A stretch of DNA of 64,000 nt from Thermoleophilia bacterium (lineage in GTDB: Bacteria > Actinomycetota > Thermoleophilia > Gaiellales > Gaiellaceae). The stretch spans positions 18,481 to 82,480 of the forward strand of contig JADLFG010000040.1 of NCBI GenBank assembly GCA_020845695.1, written 5' to 3'. A program made the translations under genes and the position numbers. Positions 25,521 to 33,964 of the stretch are shown piece after piece (position 1 is the stretch's first letter; each line of letters opens with the position of its first letter). The notes under the pieces were generated by a model. It worked only from the letters and a program-made list of their open reading frames with translations. It ran no database searches and was not told the DNA's origin.

Positions 25521-26006
25521 CTAGAGCTGGTCGCCGCCGGAGCCCACGAACACGGACTCCTGCGAGCGCTCGTGCAGCCGCTCGCGGCCGCGCCGGACGG
25601 CGCCGAGGAACTTGTCGAGGTTCGACTCGAGCGTCGAGAGGATCTGGTCGGCCCAGTCCTCCATCTCGAGGCGCGTCTCGCGGGCCTGGCGCCTCGCATC
25701 CTCGACGATCTCCTGCGCCTGGCGCTCGGCCAGCTTGACGATCTCCGTCTGCGAGGCCTCGCGAACGGCCTGCTCGCGCGCCTCGCCGAGGATCCGGTCG
25801 CCCTCGCGCTTGGCCTCGGCCAGCATCTCCTGGCGCTCCTTCACGATCCACCGGGCCTGCTTGATCTCCTCGGGGATCGTCGCTCGCATCTGGTCGAGGA
25901 TGTCGTAGATCTCCTCGCGGTCGATCCGCACCTGATCGGTGAGCGGCACCGCCTTCGCGTTGTGCACGAGGTCGTCGAGCTTGTCGATGAGAACGAGGAC
26001 GTCCAC
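25521..26006 (-). CDS. SepIVA/DivIVA-like coiled-coil protein
   Basis: A 161-residue, almost fully alpha-helical charged protein. It starts VDVLVLIDKLDDLVHNAKAV and has a long heptad region (RWIVKERQEMLAEAKREGDR, then repeated Ala/Glu/Arg segments). In mycobacteria the DivIVA-like division protein SepIVA is encoded next to the yceD-like gene and rnc, the same neighbourhood as here, so SepIVA is the best guess. The N-terminal LIDKLDDLV resembles the membrane-binding DivIVA start. GTG start at 26006. Annotation pipelines may call such sequences ATP synthase subunit B-like; the neighbours argue against that. Confidence 0.72.
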   Translation of the reverse strand: MDVLVLIDKLDDLVHNAKAVPLTDQVRIDREEIYDILDQMRATIPEEIKQARWIVKERQEMLAEAKREGDRILGEAREQAVREASQTEIVKLAERQAQEIVEDARRQARETRLEMEDWADQILSTLESNLDKFLGAVRRGRERLHERSQESVFVGSGGDQL

Positions 26007-26018
26007 CCGGGTCTCAGT

Positions 26019-26549
26019 CTACTCCTGGGGGTTGACGGGGGCGCCAGGCAGCGGGCGCGGGAACAGTTCCCGGAACCGGCGGGCGACCGCCTCCGGCACC
26101 AGGTCGTCCACGTTTCCTCCAAAGACAGCGATCTCCTTCACCCCGCTCGACGAGAGGAAGCTGTGGTCGGGGCTCGCCATCAGGTACGTCGTCTCGACGT
26201 CCGGCGCGAGCTTGCGGTTGAGGTGGTGCATCTGGAACTCCCACTCGAAGTCGGAGATCGCCCGCAGCCCCTTGACCATCGTCTTCGCGCCCCAGCGGCG
26301 GGCGAAGTCGACGACCAGCTCGGAGAAGACCTCGACCTCGACGTTCGGGATCGTGCCGGCCGACTGGCGCAGGAACTCGACGCGCTCCTCGACCGTGAAC
26401 ATGAGCGACTTGTGCTGGGGCTCGCGCACGACGCCGACGACGACGCGCTCGAAGATCGCGGCGGCCCGGCGGATGATGTCGAGGTGGCCGTTCGTGACCG
26501 GGTCGTAGCTGCCCGGGCAGATCGCGGTGACCGGGTGCTCGGCGCTCAT
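26019..26549 (-). CDS. coaD: Phosphopantetheine adenylyltransferase
   Basis: CoaD, 176 residues, which makes dephospho-CoA from phosphopantetheine and ATP. Seen: CPGSYDPVTNGHLDIIRRAA (nucleotide-binding motif with T/NGH) at residues about 11-30, and the C-terminal MASPDHSFLSSSGVKEIAVF. ATG start at 26549 overlapping the rsmD stop (ATGA). Confidence 0.96.
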   Translation of the reverse strand: MSAEHPVTAICPGSYDPVTNGHLDIIRRAAAIFERVVVGVVREPQHKSLMFTVEERVEFLRQSAGTIPNVEVEVFSELVVDFARRWGAKTMVKGLRAISDFEWEFQMHHLNRKLAPDVETTYLMASPDHSFLSSSGVKEIAVFGGNVDDLVPEAVARRFRELFPRPLPGAPVNPQE

Positions 26550-27094
26550 GCCGGCTCGCCGCTCGCCTCGAAGACGGTGAGCCGGGTCGAGCCGTAGCGC
26601 CGGCTCGTGCGCACGGGCAGCGGCAGCACCGGCGCCGCCCGCGCGTCCGACTCGACGACGACGAGGCCGCCCTCGGCGACGACGGCGGGGAGGTGCGGGG
26701 ACAGGTTCGCGAGCGCGGTCTCGAGCATGCCGTACGGGGGATCGATCAGCACGAGATCGTACCGCCTCCCCGCGGCCGCATCGGCGGCCACCCGGCGGGG
26801 AGCGTCGGCACGCGCGATCTCGGCGCCACCGAGCCCGAGCCGGTCGAGGTTGCGCTCGATCGCGCGGACGGCGTCGCGGTCTGACTCGACGAACGTGACC
26901 CGCAGCGCGCCGCGCGAGAGCGCCTCGAGCCCCAGCGCGCCCGAGCCGGCGTAGAGGTCGAGCACGCGCGCCCCGCCGAGGGGGCCGATCAGGTTGAAGG
27001 CGGCCTCGCGAACCCGGTCGGAGGTCGGGCGCGTCTCGCGCCCCTTCGGCGCGAAGATCCGCGCGCCCTTACGCGAGCCCGCGATGATCCTCAT
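26546..27094 (-). CDS. rsmD: 16S rRNA (guanine966-N2)-methyltransferase
   Basis: RsmD, 182 residues. It begins MRIIAGSRKGARIFAPKG and has PTSDRVREAAFNLIGPLG, SAM motif VLDLYAGSGALGLEALSRGA near residue 45 and catalytic LIDPPYGMLE near residue 117. ATG start at 27094, so it overlaps the end of recG by 26 bases; coaD follows with a 4-base overlap. Confidence 0.95.
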   Translation of the reverse strand: MRIIAGSRKGARIFAPKGRETRPTSDRVREAAFNLIGPLGGARVLDLYAGSGALGLEALSRGALRVTFVESDRDAVRAIERNLDRLGLGGAEIARADAPRRVAADAAAGRRYDLVLIDPPYGMLETALANLSPHLPAVVAEGGLVVVESDARAAPVLPLPVRTSRRYGSTRLTVFEASGEPA

Positions 27095-29165
27095 CGCCGA
27101 AGACCCGCTCGACCTCGTCGTCGAGCGGCCCCTCCACGTCCACGAGCTCCCCGGCGCAGCGTCTGGCCCGCTCGAGCAGCGGCCGGTCCTGGCGCAGGCG
27201 GGTGAAGCGCAGGTCGGAGAGGCCGCTCTGGCGCGTGCCGAGCAGCTGCCCCATCCCGCGCAGCTCGAGGTCGGTCTCGGCCAGCTCGAAGCCGTCGGTC
27301 GTGTCGACGAGCGCCTGGAGCCGCTCGCAGGCGACGTCGGTCAGCTCCTCCTTCGGCCGCGAGACGAGCAGGCAGTAGGACTGCTCTTCGCCGCGTCCGA
27401 CTCGGCCGCGGAGCTGGTGGAGCTGGGCGAGGCCGAAGCGGTCGGCCTCCTGGACGATCATGATCGTCGCGTTCGGGACGTCGATGCCGACCTCGATCAC
27501 GGTCGTGGCGACGAGCACGTCGAGCGCGCCCGAGGCGAACTCCTCCATGATCCGCCGGCGCTCGCCGGGCCGGAGCTGCCCGTGCAGGCAGCCGACTCGG
27601 AGGCCGGCGAGCTCGGCGCCGCGCAGCCGCTCGGCCTCGGCTTCGGCGGCCCGGGCGACGGACGCCTCGGAGGGGGAGACGAGCGGGCAGACGACGTACG
27701 CCTGGCGCCCGCGCTCGAGGTGCGCGCGCAGGCGCGTGTAGGCCTCGGAGGCCCGCTCGTGCGTGACCCAGCGGGTGATCACGGGCGAGCGCCCGGCGGG
27801 CGGGCGGTCGATCTCGGAGACGGCGAGGTCGCCGTAGACCGTGAACGCGAGCGTGCGCGGGATCGGGGTGGCGGTCATGTGCAGCCGGTGCGGGGCACGC
27901 TCCCCGGCGAGCGCCGCACGCTGCTCGACCCCGAAGCGGTGCTGCTCGTCGACGACGGCGACCGCGAGCGAACGGAAGCTGACCGTCTCCTGGATCAGCG
28001 CGTGCGTGCCGATGGCCAGATCGGCGTCGCCGGCGGCGATCGCGGCGAGCGCTGCCCGCCGCTCCCGGGCCGGCAGGCCGCTCGTGACGAGGCGGCAGCG
28101 AACGCCGAGCCGCTCGCAGATCGGCTCGACCGTGAGCAGGTGCTGCTCGGCGAGCGTCTCCGTCGGCACCATCAGGGCTCCCTGGTGGCCCCGCTCGACG
28201 GCCCGCAGGAGAGCGTAGAGGGCGACGACGGTCTTGCCGGAGCCGACGTCGCCCTGGAGCAGGCGCTCCATCGGAACGGCCCGGGCGAGGTCGGCGTCGA
28301 TGCCCGCGATCGCGCGCTCCTGCGCGTCCGTGAGCCCGAACGGGAGCGCCTCGCGGTAGCGGCTGGCGAGCTCGCCCGGCGGGCCGAGCGCGGGAGCGAC
28401 CGCGCCGGCCGCCCGCTGCCGGCGGCGCGCGAGGCCGAGCTGGAGCACGAGCAGCTCCTCGAACGCGAGGCGGCGGCGGCCGGCCTCCGCCTCCTGGATC
28501 GAGCGCGGCCGGTGCAGCGCCCACAGGCTGTCCGCACGCAGCGGCAGGCCAAGCGCCGCCCGCAGCCCGGAGGGAAGGGGATCGGCGGCGTCGCGGAGGT
28601 GCGGCAACGCCCGCGCGATCAGCTCGCGCAGGCGGCGCGAGGAGACCGCCTCGCTCGCCCGGTAGAGCGGGGCCGGGTACGTGAGGCGGCCGTCGCCGCC
28701 GAGGTCGAAGTCGCGCACGACCAGCTCGCCGCGCTCGAGCGCTCCCCGCAGCCGGATGCGCAGGCCGGGGCGCAGCCGGTCGGCGAGCCAGGCCTGGTTG
28801 AACCAGATCGCGGTCACGGAGCCGGAGGGGTCGCGGACGCGGGCCTCGAGGATCGTCAGGCGCCGCCGGCGCGTGGGCCGCACGCCGGCGTGCACGACCT
28901 CGACGTCGACGGTCGCCTCCTGCCCGGCGAGCAGGTCGGCGAGCCGCCCGGGAGGGGCGGGGGGCTCGTAGCGCCGCGGCCGGTAGCCGAGCAGGTCGCG
29001 GACGGTCTCGACGCCGAGCGCGCCCAGGCTGGCAGCGAGCTTCGGCCCGATCCCCGGGAGCGAGCGCACGGGGGCGTCGAGCCGCTCGGGCCGCGGCGGG
29101 TGCGGGCCCCGCCCGCCGGGCGCGTCGGCACCCGCGAACGGCCGTGGCAGCTCAGCGTGCGGCAT
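27069..29165 (-). CDS. recG: ATP-dependent DNA helicase RecG
   Basis: RecG, 698 residues, which regresses stalled replication forks. The N-terminal wedge/OB region (residues about 75-170) is followed by helicase motif I GDVGSGKTVVALYALL near residue 300, motif II VVDEQHRFGVEQ near residue 400, motif III MTATPIPRTLAFTVYGDL and motif VI QLRGRVGRGEEQSYC near residue 590. ATG start at 29165, 14 bases inside the end of the response-regulator gene. Stop TAA. Confidence 0.95.
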   Translation of the reverse strand: MPHAELPRPFAGADAPGGRGPHPPRPERLDAPVRSLPGIGPKLAASLGALGVETVRDLLGYRPRRYEPPAPPGRLADLLAGQEATVDVEVVHAGVRPTRRRRLTILEARVRDPSGSVTAIWFNQAWLADRLRPGLRIRLRGALERGELVVRDFDLGGDGRLTYPAPLYRASEAVSSRRLRELIARALPHLRDAADPLPSGLRAALGLPLRADSLWALHRPRSIQEAEAGRRRLAFEELLVLQLGLARRRQRAAGAVAPALGPPGELASRYREALPFGLTDAQERAIAGIDADLARAVPMERLLQGDVGSGKTVVALYALLRAVERGHQGALMVPTETLAEQHLLTVEPICERLGVRCRLVTSGLPARERRAALAAIAAGDADLAIGTHALIQETVSFRSLAVAVVDEQHRFGVEQRAALAGERAPHRLHMTATPIPRTLAFTVYGDLAVSEIDRPPAGRSPVITRWVTHERASEAYTRLRAHLERGRQAYVVCPLVSPSEASVARAAEAEAERLRGAELAGLRVGCLHGQLRPGERRRIMEEFASGALDVLVATTVIEVGIDVPNATIMIVQEADRFGLAQLHQLRGRVGRGEEQSYCLLVSRPKEELTDVACERLQALVDTTDGFELAETDLELRGMGQLLGTRQSGLSDLRFTRLRQDRPLLERARRCAGELVDVEGPLDDEVERVFGDEDHRGLA

Positions 29166-29514
29166 CCCGGATCGCGGCCACGATCTCGTCGAGCGCCCGA
29201 TCCTTGAGCAGGCAGGCGGCGGCCCCGGCCCGCTCGAGCGCAGCCAACACGGGCTCGTCGGCGGCCGCGGTCAGGACGACGACAGCGCTGGCGGGAGACA
29301 CCTCGCGGATCGCTCGGGTGGTCGCGACACCGTCCGCGCCCGGCAGCCGGTAGTCGACGACGGCGACCGCCGGGCGAAGCTCCCGGCACGCCGCGACGGC
29401 GGCCTCGCCGTCGGGGACGGACGCCAAGACCTCGACGTCGGGCGTGAGCGCGAGCAGGATCTCGAGCGCCTCGCGGAAGACGTCGTTGTCCTCGACGATC
29501 ACGACCGCGATCAC
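29152..29514 (-). CDS. Stand-alone response-regulator receiver (REC) protein
   Basis: A 120-residue protein with only a receiver domain. The acidic pair is in VIVEDNDVFREAL, the phosphoacceptor Asp in AVAVVDYRLPGADGV near residue 54, the switch Ser/Thr in VVVLTAAADEP and the Lys in ACLLKDRALDE. All key residues are present, so it should be phosphorylated, but no DNA-binding or enzyme domain follows. No kinase gene is in this window. The start is a GTG at 29514. It overlaps recG by 14 bases and may be co-transcribed with it. Confidence 0.87.
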   Translation of the reverse strand: MIAVVIVEDNDVFREALEILLALTPDVEVLASVPDGEAAVAACRELRPAVAVVDYRLPGADGVATTRAIREVSPASAVVVLTAAADEPVLAALERAGAAACLLKDRALDEIVAAIRDAAR

Positions 29515-29567
29515 GCCGCAAGTATCCCCGGCCTGCCGGCCGGGGGCGCGCGGCGGCCCCGCGGCCG

Positions 29568-29759
29568 TCAGACGGCCTTCTTGACCTTGCCGCCCTTGAG
29601 GCAGCGGGTGCAGACGTACACCCGCCTCGCGGCGCCGTCTACGATCACGCGCACGCGCTGGAGGTTCGGGTCGAAGCGGCGCTTCGTCGCGACCATCGAG
29701 TGGCTGCGGCTCTGGCCGAACGAGGGGCCCTTGCCGCAGACGGAACAGAGCTTGGACAT
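29568..29759 (-). CDS. rpmB: 50S ribosomal protein L28
   Basis: L28, 63 residues, MSKLCSVCGKGPSFGQSRSH start with a CxxC pair, and a second pair in VYVCTRCLKGGKVKKA, so it is the zinc-containing form. ATG start at 29759. It lies 53 bases upstream of the receiver gene. Confidence 0.96.
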   Translation of the reverse strand: MSKLCSVCGKGPSFGQSRSHSMVATKRRFDPNLQRVRVIVDGAARRVYVCTRCLKGGKVKKAV

Positions 29760-29798
29760 GGCCGGGGAACTATAGCTGGCGGCGGCGGCCGGGCGCGC

Positions 29799-30371
29799 CT
29801 ACGAGGACAGGCTGGCTCTGAGCTGGGCGAGCGACTCGACCAGCTCGAGCGCGGAGCGGGCTGCCTCTCCGCCCTTGTTGCCGCGCCGGCCGCCCGCCCG
29901 CGCCTCGGCCTGCTCGAGCGTGTCGCAGGTGAGGACGCCGAACGAGACGGGCACGCCGGTCTCCAGGGCTGCGAGCTGGACGCCGCTCGCGGCCTCCGAC
30001 GAGACGTAGTCGAAGTGGGGGGTCTCGCCGCGGATCACGCAGCCGAGCGCGAGCACGCACGAGTAGCGGCGCGACTTGGCGAGGGCGGTCGCGGCCAGAG
30101 GCAGCTCGAAGGCGCCGGGTACGGGCATGATCTCGATCGCCTCCGGCGCGACCCCGGCGGCGGCGAGCTCCGAGAGCGCGCCGTCGAGGAGGCGGGAGGT
30201 GACGGCGCCGTTGAAGCGGCTGACGGCGATCCCGACCGAGCGGCGCGAGCCGTTGGGCGGGCCCGCGAACACCCGGTAGCCGCCCGGCAGGCGCAGCTCG
30301 CCCGCCGCGTGCTCCGTGCCGCCGCCGGCCGGGGGCGAGGCGACGGGCGTCTCCGGCGCGAGCTCGCTCAC
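29799..30371 (-). CDS. ribH: 6,7-dimethyl-8-ribityllumazine synthase with N-terminal extension
   Basis: Lumazine synthase, 190 residues, which joins 3,4-dihydroxy-2-butanone 4-phosphate to the ribityl pyrimidine. Core motifs: SVGIAVSRFNGAVTSRLLDG, MPVPGAFELPLAATAL, LGCVIRGETPHFDYVSSEAA and GNKGGEAARSALELV. About 35-40 residues of Pro/Gly/Ala-rich sequence precede the core, which is longer than usual for the family. The GTG start at 30371 overlaps the ribBA stop (GTGA), which supports the long form. Confidence 0.94.
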   Translation of the reverse strand: MSELAPETPVASPPAGGGTEHAAGELRLPGGYRVFAGPPNGSRRSVGIAVSRFNGAVTSRLLDGALSELAAAGVAPEAIEIMPVPGAFELPLAATALAKSRRYSCVLALGCVIRGETPHFDYVSSEAASGVQLAALETGVPVSFGVLTCDTLEQAEARAGGRRGNKGGEAARSALELVESLAQLRASLSS

Positions 30372-31645
30372 CCGCCGGCCTCCGGGCCGAGGTCGAGGTC
30401 CTTCAGCTCCTGGTGGTGGAGGCGGTGCCCGAGCTTCGCCCGCTTCGTCGCGAGGTAGGCGCGGTTCTCCTCGTTGGGCGGCACCTCGATCGGGACCTGC
30501 TCGACCACCGTGAGGCCGAACGCCTCGATACCGCTGATCTTGCGCGGGTTGTTCGTGAGGATCCGGATCGTGCGGAGCCCGAGGTCGGCGAGGATCTGCG
30601 AGCCGATCCCGTACTCGCGCGCGTCGGCCGGGAAGCCGAGCTCGAGGTTTGCCTCGACCGTGTCGAGCCCGTTCTCCTGCAGCTCGTACGCTTTCAGCTT
30701 GGCGAGCAGGCCGATCCCGCGGCCCTCCTGGGCCATGTAGAGGAGGACGCCGCACGGCTCGGCGGCGATCCGGGCGAGCGCCCGCTCGAGCTGCTCCCCG
30801 CAGTCGCAGCGCAGCGAGTGGAAGACGTCGCCGGTCAGGCACTCGGAGTGAACGCGGACGAGCACGTCGGCGGCGCCCTCGACGTCGCCGTGGACGAGCG
30901 CGACGTGGTTCTTCCCGGTCAGCTTCTCGCGGAAGGCGACGGCCGTGAACTCCCCGAACGCGGTCGGCAGCCGCACGGAGGTGACGCGCTCGACGAGCTT
31001 CTCGGTCCGGCGGCGGTACTCGATCAGGTCGGCGATCGTGACCATCCGCAGCCCGTGCTTGAGGCAGTACGGGACGAGATCGGGGACACGCGCCATGGTG
31101 CCGTCGTCGTTCATCACCTCGCAGATCACGCCGGCCGGGCTGAGCCCGGCGAGCCGGGCGAGATCGACGGCGGCCTCGGTCTGGCCGGTGCGCTGGAGCA
31201 CCCCGCCGGGCCGGGCGCGCAGCGGGAACACGTGGCCCGGCCGCACGAGATCGCGCGGCCCGCGGGCGGGGTCGATCGCGACCTGGATCGTGCGAGCGCG
31301 GTCGGCGGCGGAGATGCCGGTCGTGACCCCCTCGCGCGCCTCGATCGACTCGGTGAACGCGGTCCCGAACGGCGTCTGGTTGTTGTACGTCATCGGCGGC
31401 AGGTTGAGCTCGTCGCAGCGCTCCGGGGTCAGGCAGAGGCAGATCAGGCCGCGCCCGTGGGTGGCCATGAAGTTGATCGCCTCCGGGGTCGCGAACTGCG
31501 CGGCGATCGTCAGATCGCCCTCGTTCTCCCGGTCGGCCGCGTCGACGACGACGACGAGCTTGCCGTTGCGGATCTCGCCGATCACCTCGTCGATGGTCGC
31601 GAACGGGGAGGCCTCCTCGATTCTCAGAGCCGGTTCGCGTGCCAT
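30368..31645 (-). CDS. ribBA: Bifunctional DHBP synthase / GTP cyclohydrolase II
   Basis: RibBA, 425 residues, catalysing both first committed reactions of riboflavin synthesis. The N-terminal half has VVDAADRENEGDLTIAAQFA and THGRGLICLCLTPERCDELN. The C-terminal half has the zinc site of GTP cyclohydrolase II, SECLTGDVFHSLRCDCGEQL near residue 265, and EGRGIGLLAKLKAYELQ. The ATG at 31645 is used; the frame's upstream extension has no RibB similarity. Overlaps ribH by 4 bases. Confidence 0.96.
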   Translation of the reverse strand: MAREPALRIEEASPFATIDEVIGEIRNGKLVVVVDAADRENEGDLTIAAQFATPEAINFMATHGRGLICLCLTPERCDELNLPPMTYNNQTPFGTAFTESIEAREGVTTGISAADRARTIQVAIDPARGPRDLVRPGHVFPLRARPGGVLQRTGQTEAAVDLARLAGLSPAGVICEVMNDDGTMARVPDLVPYCLKHGLRMVTIADLIEYRRRTEKLVERVTSVRLPTAFGEFTAVAFREKLTGKNHVALVHGDVEGAADVLVRVHSECLTGDVFHSLRCDCGEQLERALARIAAEPCGVLLYMAQEGRGIGLLAKLKAYELQENGLDTVEANLELGFPADAREYGIGSQILADLGLRTIRILTNNPRKISGIEAFGLTVVEQVPIEVPPNEENRAYLATKRAKLGHRLHHQELKDLDLGPEAGG

Positions 31646-31667
31646 TGCAGGGAAATCGTACAGCCCG

Positions 31668-32273
31668 TCAGCCCGCGGGCTGCGGCCTGCCCTCGAGCGC
31701 GCGCTCGACGTACTTCGCGAGCACGTCGGCTTCGAGGTTGACGGTGTCTCCGGGCCGGAGCCGGCCGAGCGTGGTGGCATCGAGCGTATGCGGGACGAGC
31801 GCGACCTCGAACGCGTCGGCCGAGAGCGCCGCGACGGTCAGGCTGACGCCCTCGACGGCGATCGAGCCCTTCTCGACGCAGTAGCGCAGGAGCTGCGGCG
31901 ACGCCTCGACCGTCAACCGCGACCCCTCGCCCTCGACGACCAGCTCGCGCACGCGCCCGACGCCGTCGACGTGCCCCTGGACGATGTGGCCACCGAGCTG
32001 CTCCCCCGCGCGCAGGGCCGGCTCGACGTTGACGCGGTCGCCGGCGGCAAGATCGGCGAGCGAGGTGCGCGCGAGCGTCTCCGGTACCGCGTCGAAGGCG
32101 AGGCAGCCGGCCTCGACCTCGGTCACGGTCAGGCAGACGCCGTTCAGCGCCACCGAGTCGCCGACGCCGGCCGTCGCGGCCGTCGCGGGCGCCGCGAGGC
32201 GGATCCGCGCGCCCCCGGACGCGCTGTCGAGAGCCTCGACCGTCCCGAGCTCGCGCACGATTCCCGTGAACAC
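31668..32273 (-). CDS. ribE: Riboflavin synthase alpha chain
   Basis: Riboflavin synthase, 201 residues, which dismutates lumazine to riboflavin. Two tandem lumazine-binding repeats: MFTGIVRELGTVEAL and VALNGVCLTVTEVE in the first, GGHIVQGHVDGVGRV and IAVEGVSLTVAALS in the second. ATG start at 32273. It lies 22 bases before ribBA. Confidence 0.95.
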   Translation of the reverse strand: MFTGIVRELGTVEALDSASGGARIRLAAPATAATAGVGDSVALNGVCLTVTEVEAGCLAFDAVPETLARTSLADLAAGDRVNVEPALRAGEQLGGHIVQGHVDGVGRVRELVVEGEGSRLTVEASPQLLRYCVEKGSIAVEGVSLTVAALSADAFEVALVPHTLDATTLGRLRPGDTVNLEADVLAKYVERALEGRPQPAG

Positions 32274-32319
32274 GCGCCGAGTGTACGGGCTGGGACCAGC
32301 CCGCAGCGCCCGGGTGCGA

Positions 32320-33285
32320 CTACGGGAGGTTGACGTAGGCCGTCAGGAGGACGTCCGGGCCGATCTGCTCCGCCGCCAGGCGGTGCAGCGCGAGCGGTGA
32401 CGGGAGGCCGGCGAGCAGGCCGGGCCCGTCGCCCGCGAGCGTCGGCGCCACGAAGACGAGCAGCTTGTCCACGAGCCCCGCGGCGAAGAACGAAGCCGCG
32501 ATCGTCGCGCCCCCCTCGAGCAGCAGCGACTGGACGCCCTCGCCGGCGAGCGCGGCGAGTTCTCCGGCGAGCGGCCCCGAGCGCAGCTCGAGCTCGCAGC
32601 CGGGCGGCAGGGGGCCGCGGCCGAACGCGAGGCGCCGCGGCTGGCGGACGGCCCCGACAGCCCTGGCGGTCAGAAGCGGCTCGTCGGCCCGGACGGTGCC
32701 CATCCCGACCGCGACCGCGTCCGAGCGCGCTCGCAGCTCGTGGGTGCGGCGGCGCGACTCCTCGCCCGAGACCCAGCGGGAGCCGGGGACGGTCATCCTG
32801 CCGTCGAGCGTAACCGCGGCCTTGTAGATCACGAACGGCCGGCCGCGGGTGGCCCAGGTGCGGTAGGCCTCGTTCTGGACGCGGGCCCGCCATTCGAGCT
32901 CGCCGCCCGCGAGCTCGACCTCGACCCCGGCCGCGCGCAGCCGCTCGAAGCCCCGTCCGTCCGTCTTCGGATTCGGGTCTCCGACCGCGGCCACCACCCG
33001 CGCGACGCCGGCGGCGACCACCGCGTCGGCGCAGGGAGGGGTGCGGCCGTGGTGCGCGCATGGCTCGAGCGTCACGTACAGCGTCGCGCCGCGGGCGCGC
33101 TCGCCGGCCCGCTCGAGCGCAGCCACCTCGGCGTGCGGGCCGCCGGCGCGCTCGTGCCAGCCCTCCCCCACCACCTGGCCGCCGGGTGCGACGACGACCG
33201 CGCCGACAACGGGGTTCGGGCGGGTGCCGCCCCGACCGCGTTCGGCGAGCGCGAGCGCACGCTCCAGGTGCAGCGTGTCAGGCAA
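32320..33285 (-). CDS. ribD: Bifunctional pyrimidine deaminase/reductase RibD
   Basis: RibD, 321 residues. The deaminase zinc site is HAEVAALERAGERARG and LEPCAHHGRTPPCADAVVAA (residues about 49-90). The reductase half has RPFVIYKAAVTLDGR near residue 145, SRWVSGEESRRRTHELRARS and LLLEGGATIAASFF near residue 255. ATG start at 33285, overlapping the rpe stop by 8 bases. Confidence 0.95.
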   Translation of the reverse strand: MPDTLHLERALALAERGRGGTRPNPVVGAVVVAPGGQVVGEGWHERAGGPHAEVAALERAGERARGATLYVTLEPCAHHGRTPPCADAVVAAGVARVVAAVGDPNPKTDGRGFERLRAAGVEVELAGGELEWRARVQNEAYRTWATRGRPFVIYKAAVTLDGRMTVPGSRWVSGEESRRRTHELRARSDAVAVGMGTVRADEPLLTARAVGAVRQPRRLAFGRGPLPPGCELELRSGPLAGELAALAGEGVQSLLLEGGATIAASFFAAGLVDKLLVFVAPTLAGDGPGLLAGLPSPLALHRLAAEQIGPDVLLTAYVNLP

Positions 33286-33955
33286 CGGCGCGGACGAGGC
33301 CGTCGTACGCCCCGGCCACGTCCCCGTGGTAGAAGATCGCGCTGCCCGCGACGATCAGGTCGGCCCCCGCCGCGCGCACCTCGGCGACGTTGCCCGCGGT
33401 CACCCCCCCGTCGACCTGGATCAGCCGGCCGTCGCCGAGGAGGTCGCGCAGTTCCCGGATGCGTTCGAGCGACTCGGGGATGAACGCCTGACCCGAGTAG
33501 CCGGGGTGGACGCTCATGCAGAGGACGAGGTCGACGTCGCCCGCAACGGCGGCGGCGGCCGCGATCGGAGTGTCGGGGTTGATCGCGACGCCGACGCCCA
33601 GCCCGCACGCGCGGGCGGCGGCGACGGCGGTCGCCGGATCGGGGCAGACCTCGAGGTGGAAGGTGACGCTGTCACCGCCGGCCTGCCTGATCTGCTCGAA
33701 GTGGGAGTCGGGCGCGTCGACCATCAGGTGGCAGTCGAGGCGGCCGCCGGCCCGGTGCACGACGGGCGCGACCGCCTGGACGACGACCGGGCCGATGGTC
33801 ACCGGGGGGATGAAGCGGCCGTCGCCGACGTCGACGTGGAAGACCCTGGCGCCGGCGGTGAGGAGCGCCTCGCTCTGCTCGCCGAGGCGCAGGAAGTCGG
33901 CCGCGTAGAGCGACGGCTCGATCTCCACTCCCCTGACCCAGTCGCGCCAGCTCAC
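33278..33955 (-). CDS. rpe: Ribulose-phosphate 3-epimerase
   Basis: Rpe, 225 residues, a TIM-barrel enzyme of the pentose phosphate pathway; its product ribulose 5-phosphate is also the substrate of RibB, so its position among rib genes makes sense. Seen: EIEPSLYAADFLRLGEQSEA, VFHVDVGDGRFIPPVTIGP, CHLMVDAPDSHFEQI, CMSVHPGYSGQAFIP and IQVDGGVTAGNVAEVRAAGA. GTG start at 33955. Confidence 0.94.
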   Translation of the reverse strand: MSWRDWVRGVEIEPSLYAADFLRLGEQSEALLTAGARVFHVDVGDGRFIPPVTIGPVVVQAVAPVVHRAGGRLDCHLMVDAPDSHFEQIRQAGGDSVTFHLEVCPDPATAVAAARACGLGVGVAINPDTPIAAAAAVAGDVDLVLCMSVHPGYSGQAFIPESLERIRELRDLLGDGRLIQVDGGVTAGNVAEVRAAGADLIVAGSAIFYHGDVAGAYDGLVRAVA

Positions 33956-33964
33956 GTGCTGATC

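Noticed and set aside
25521..26006. ATP synthase subunit B
   Set aside because: No N-terminal membrane helix and no atp genes nearby; the yceD/rnc neighbourhood favours a SepIVA-like protein.
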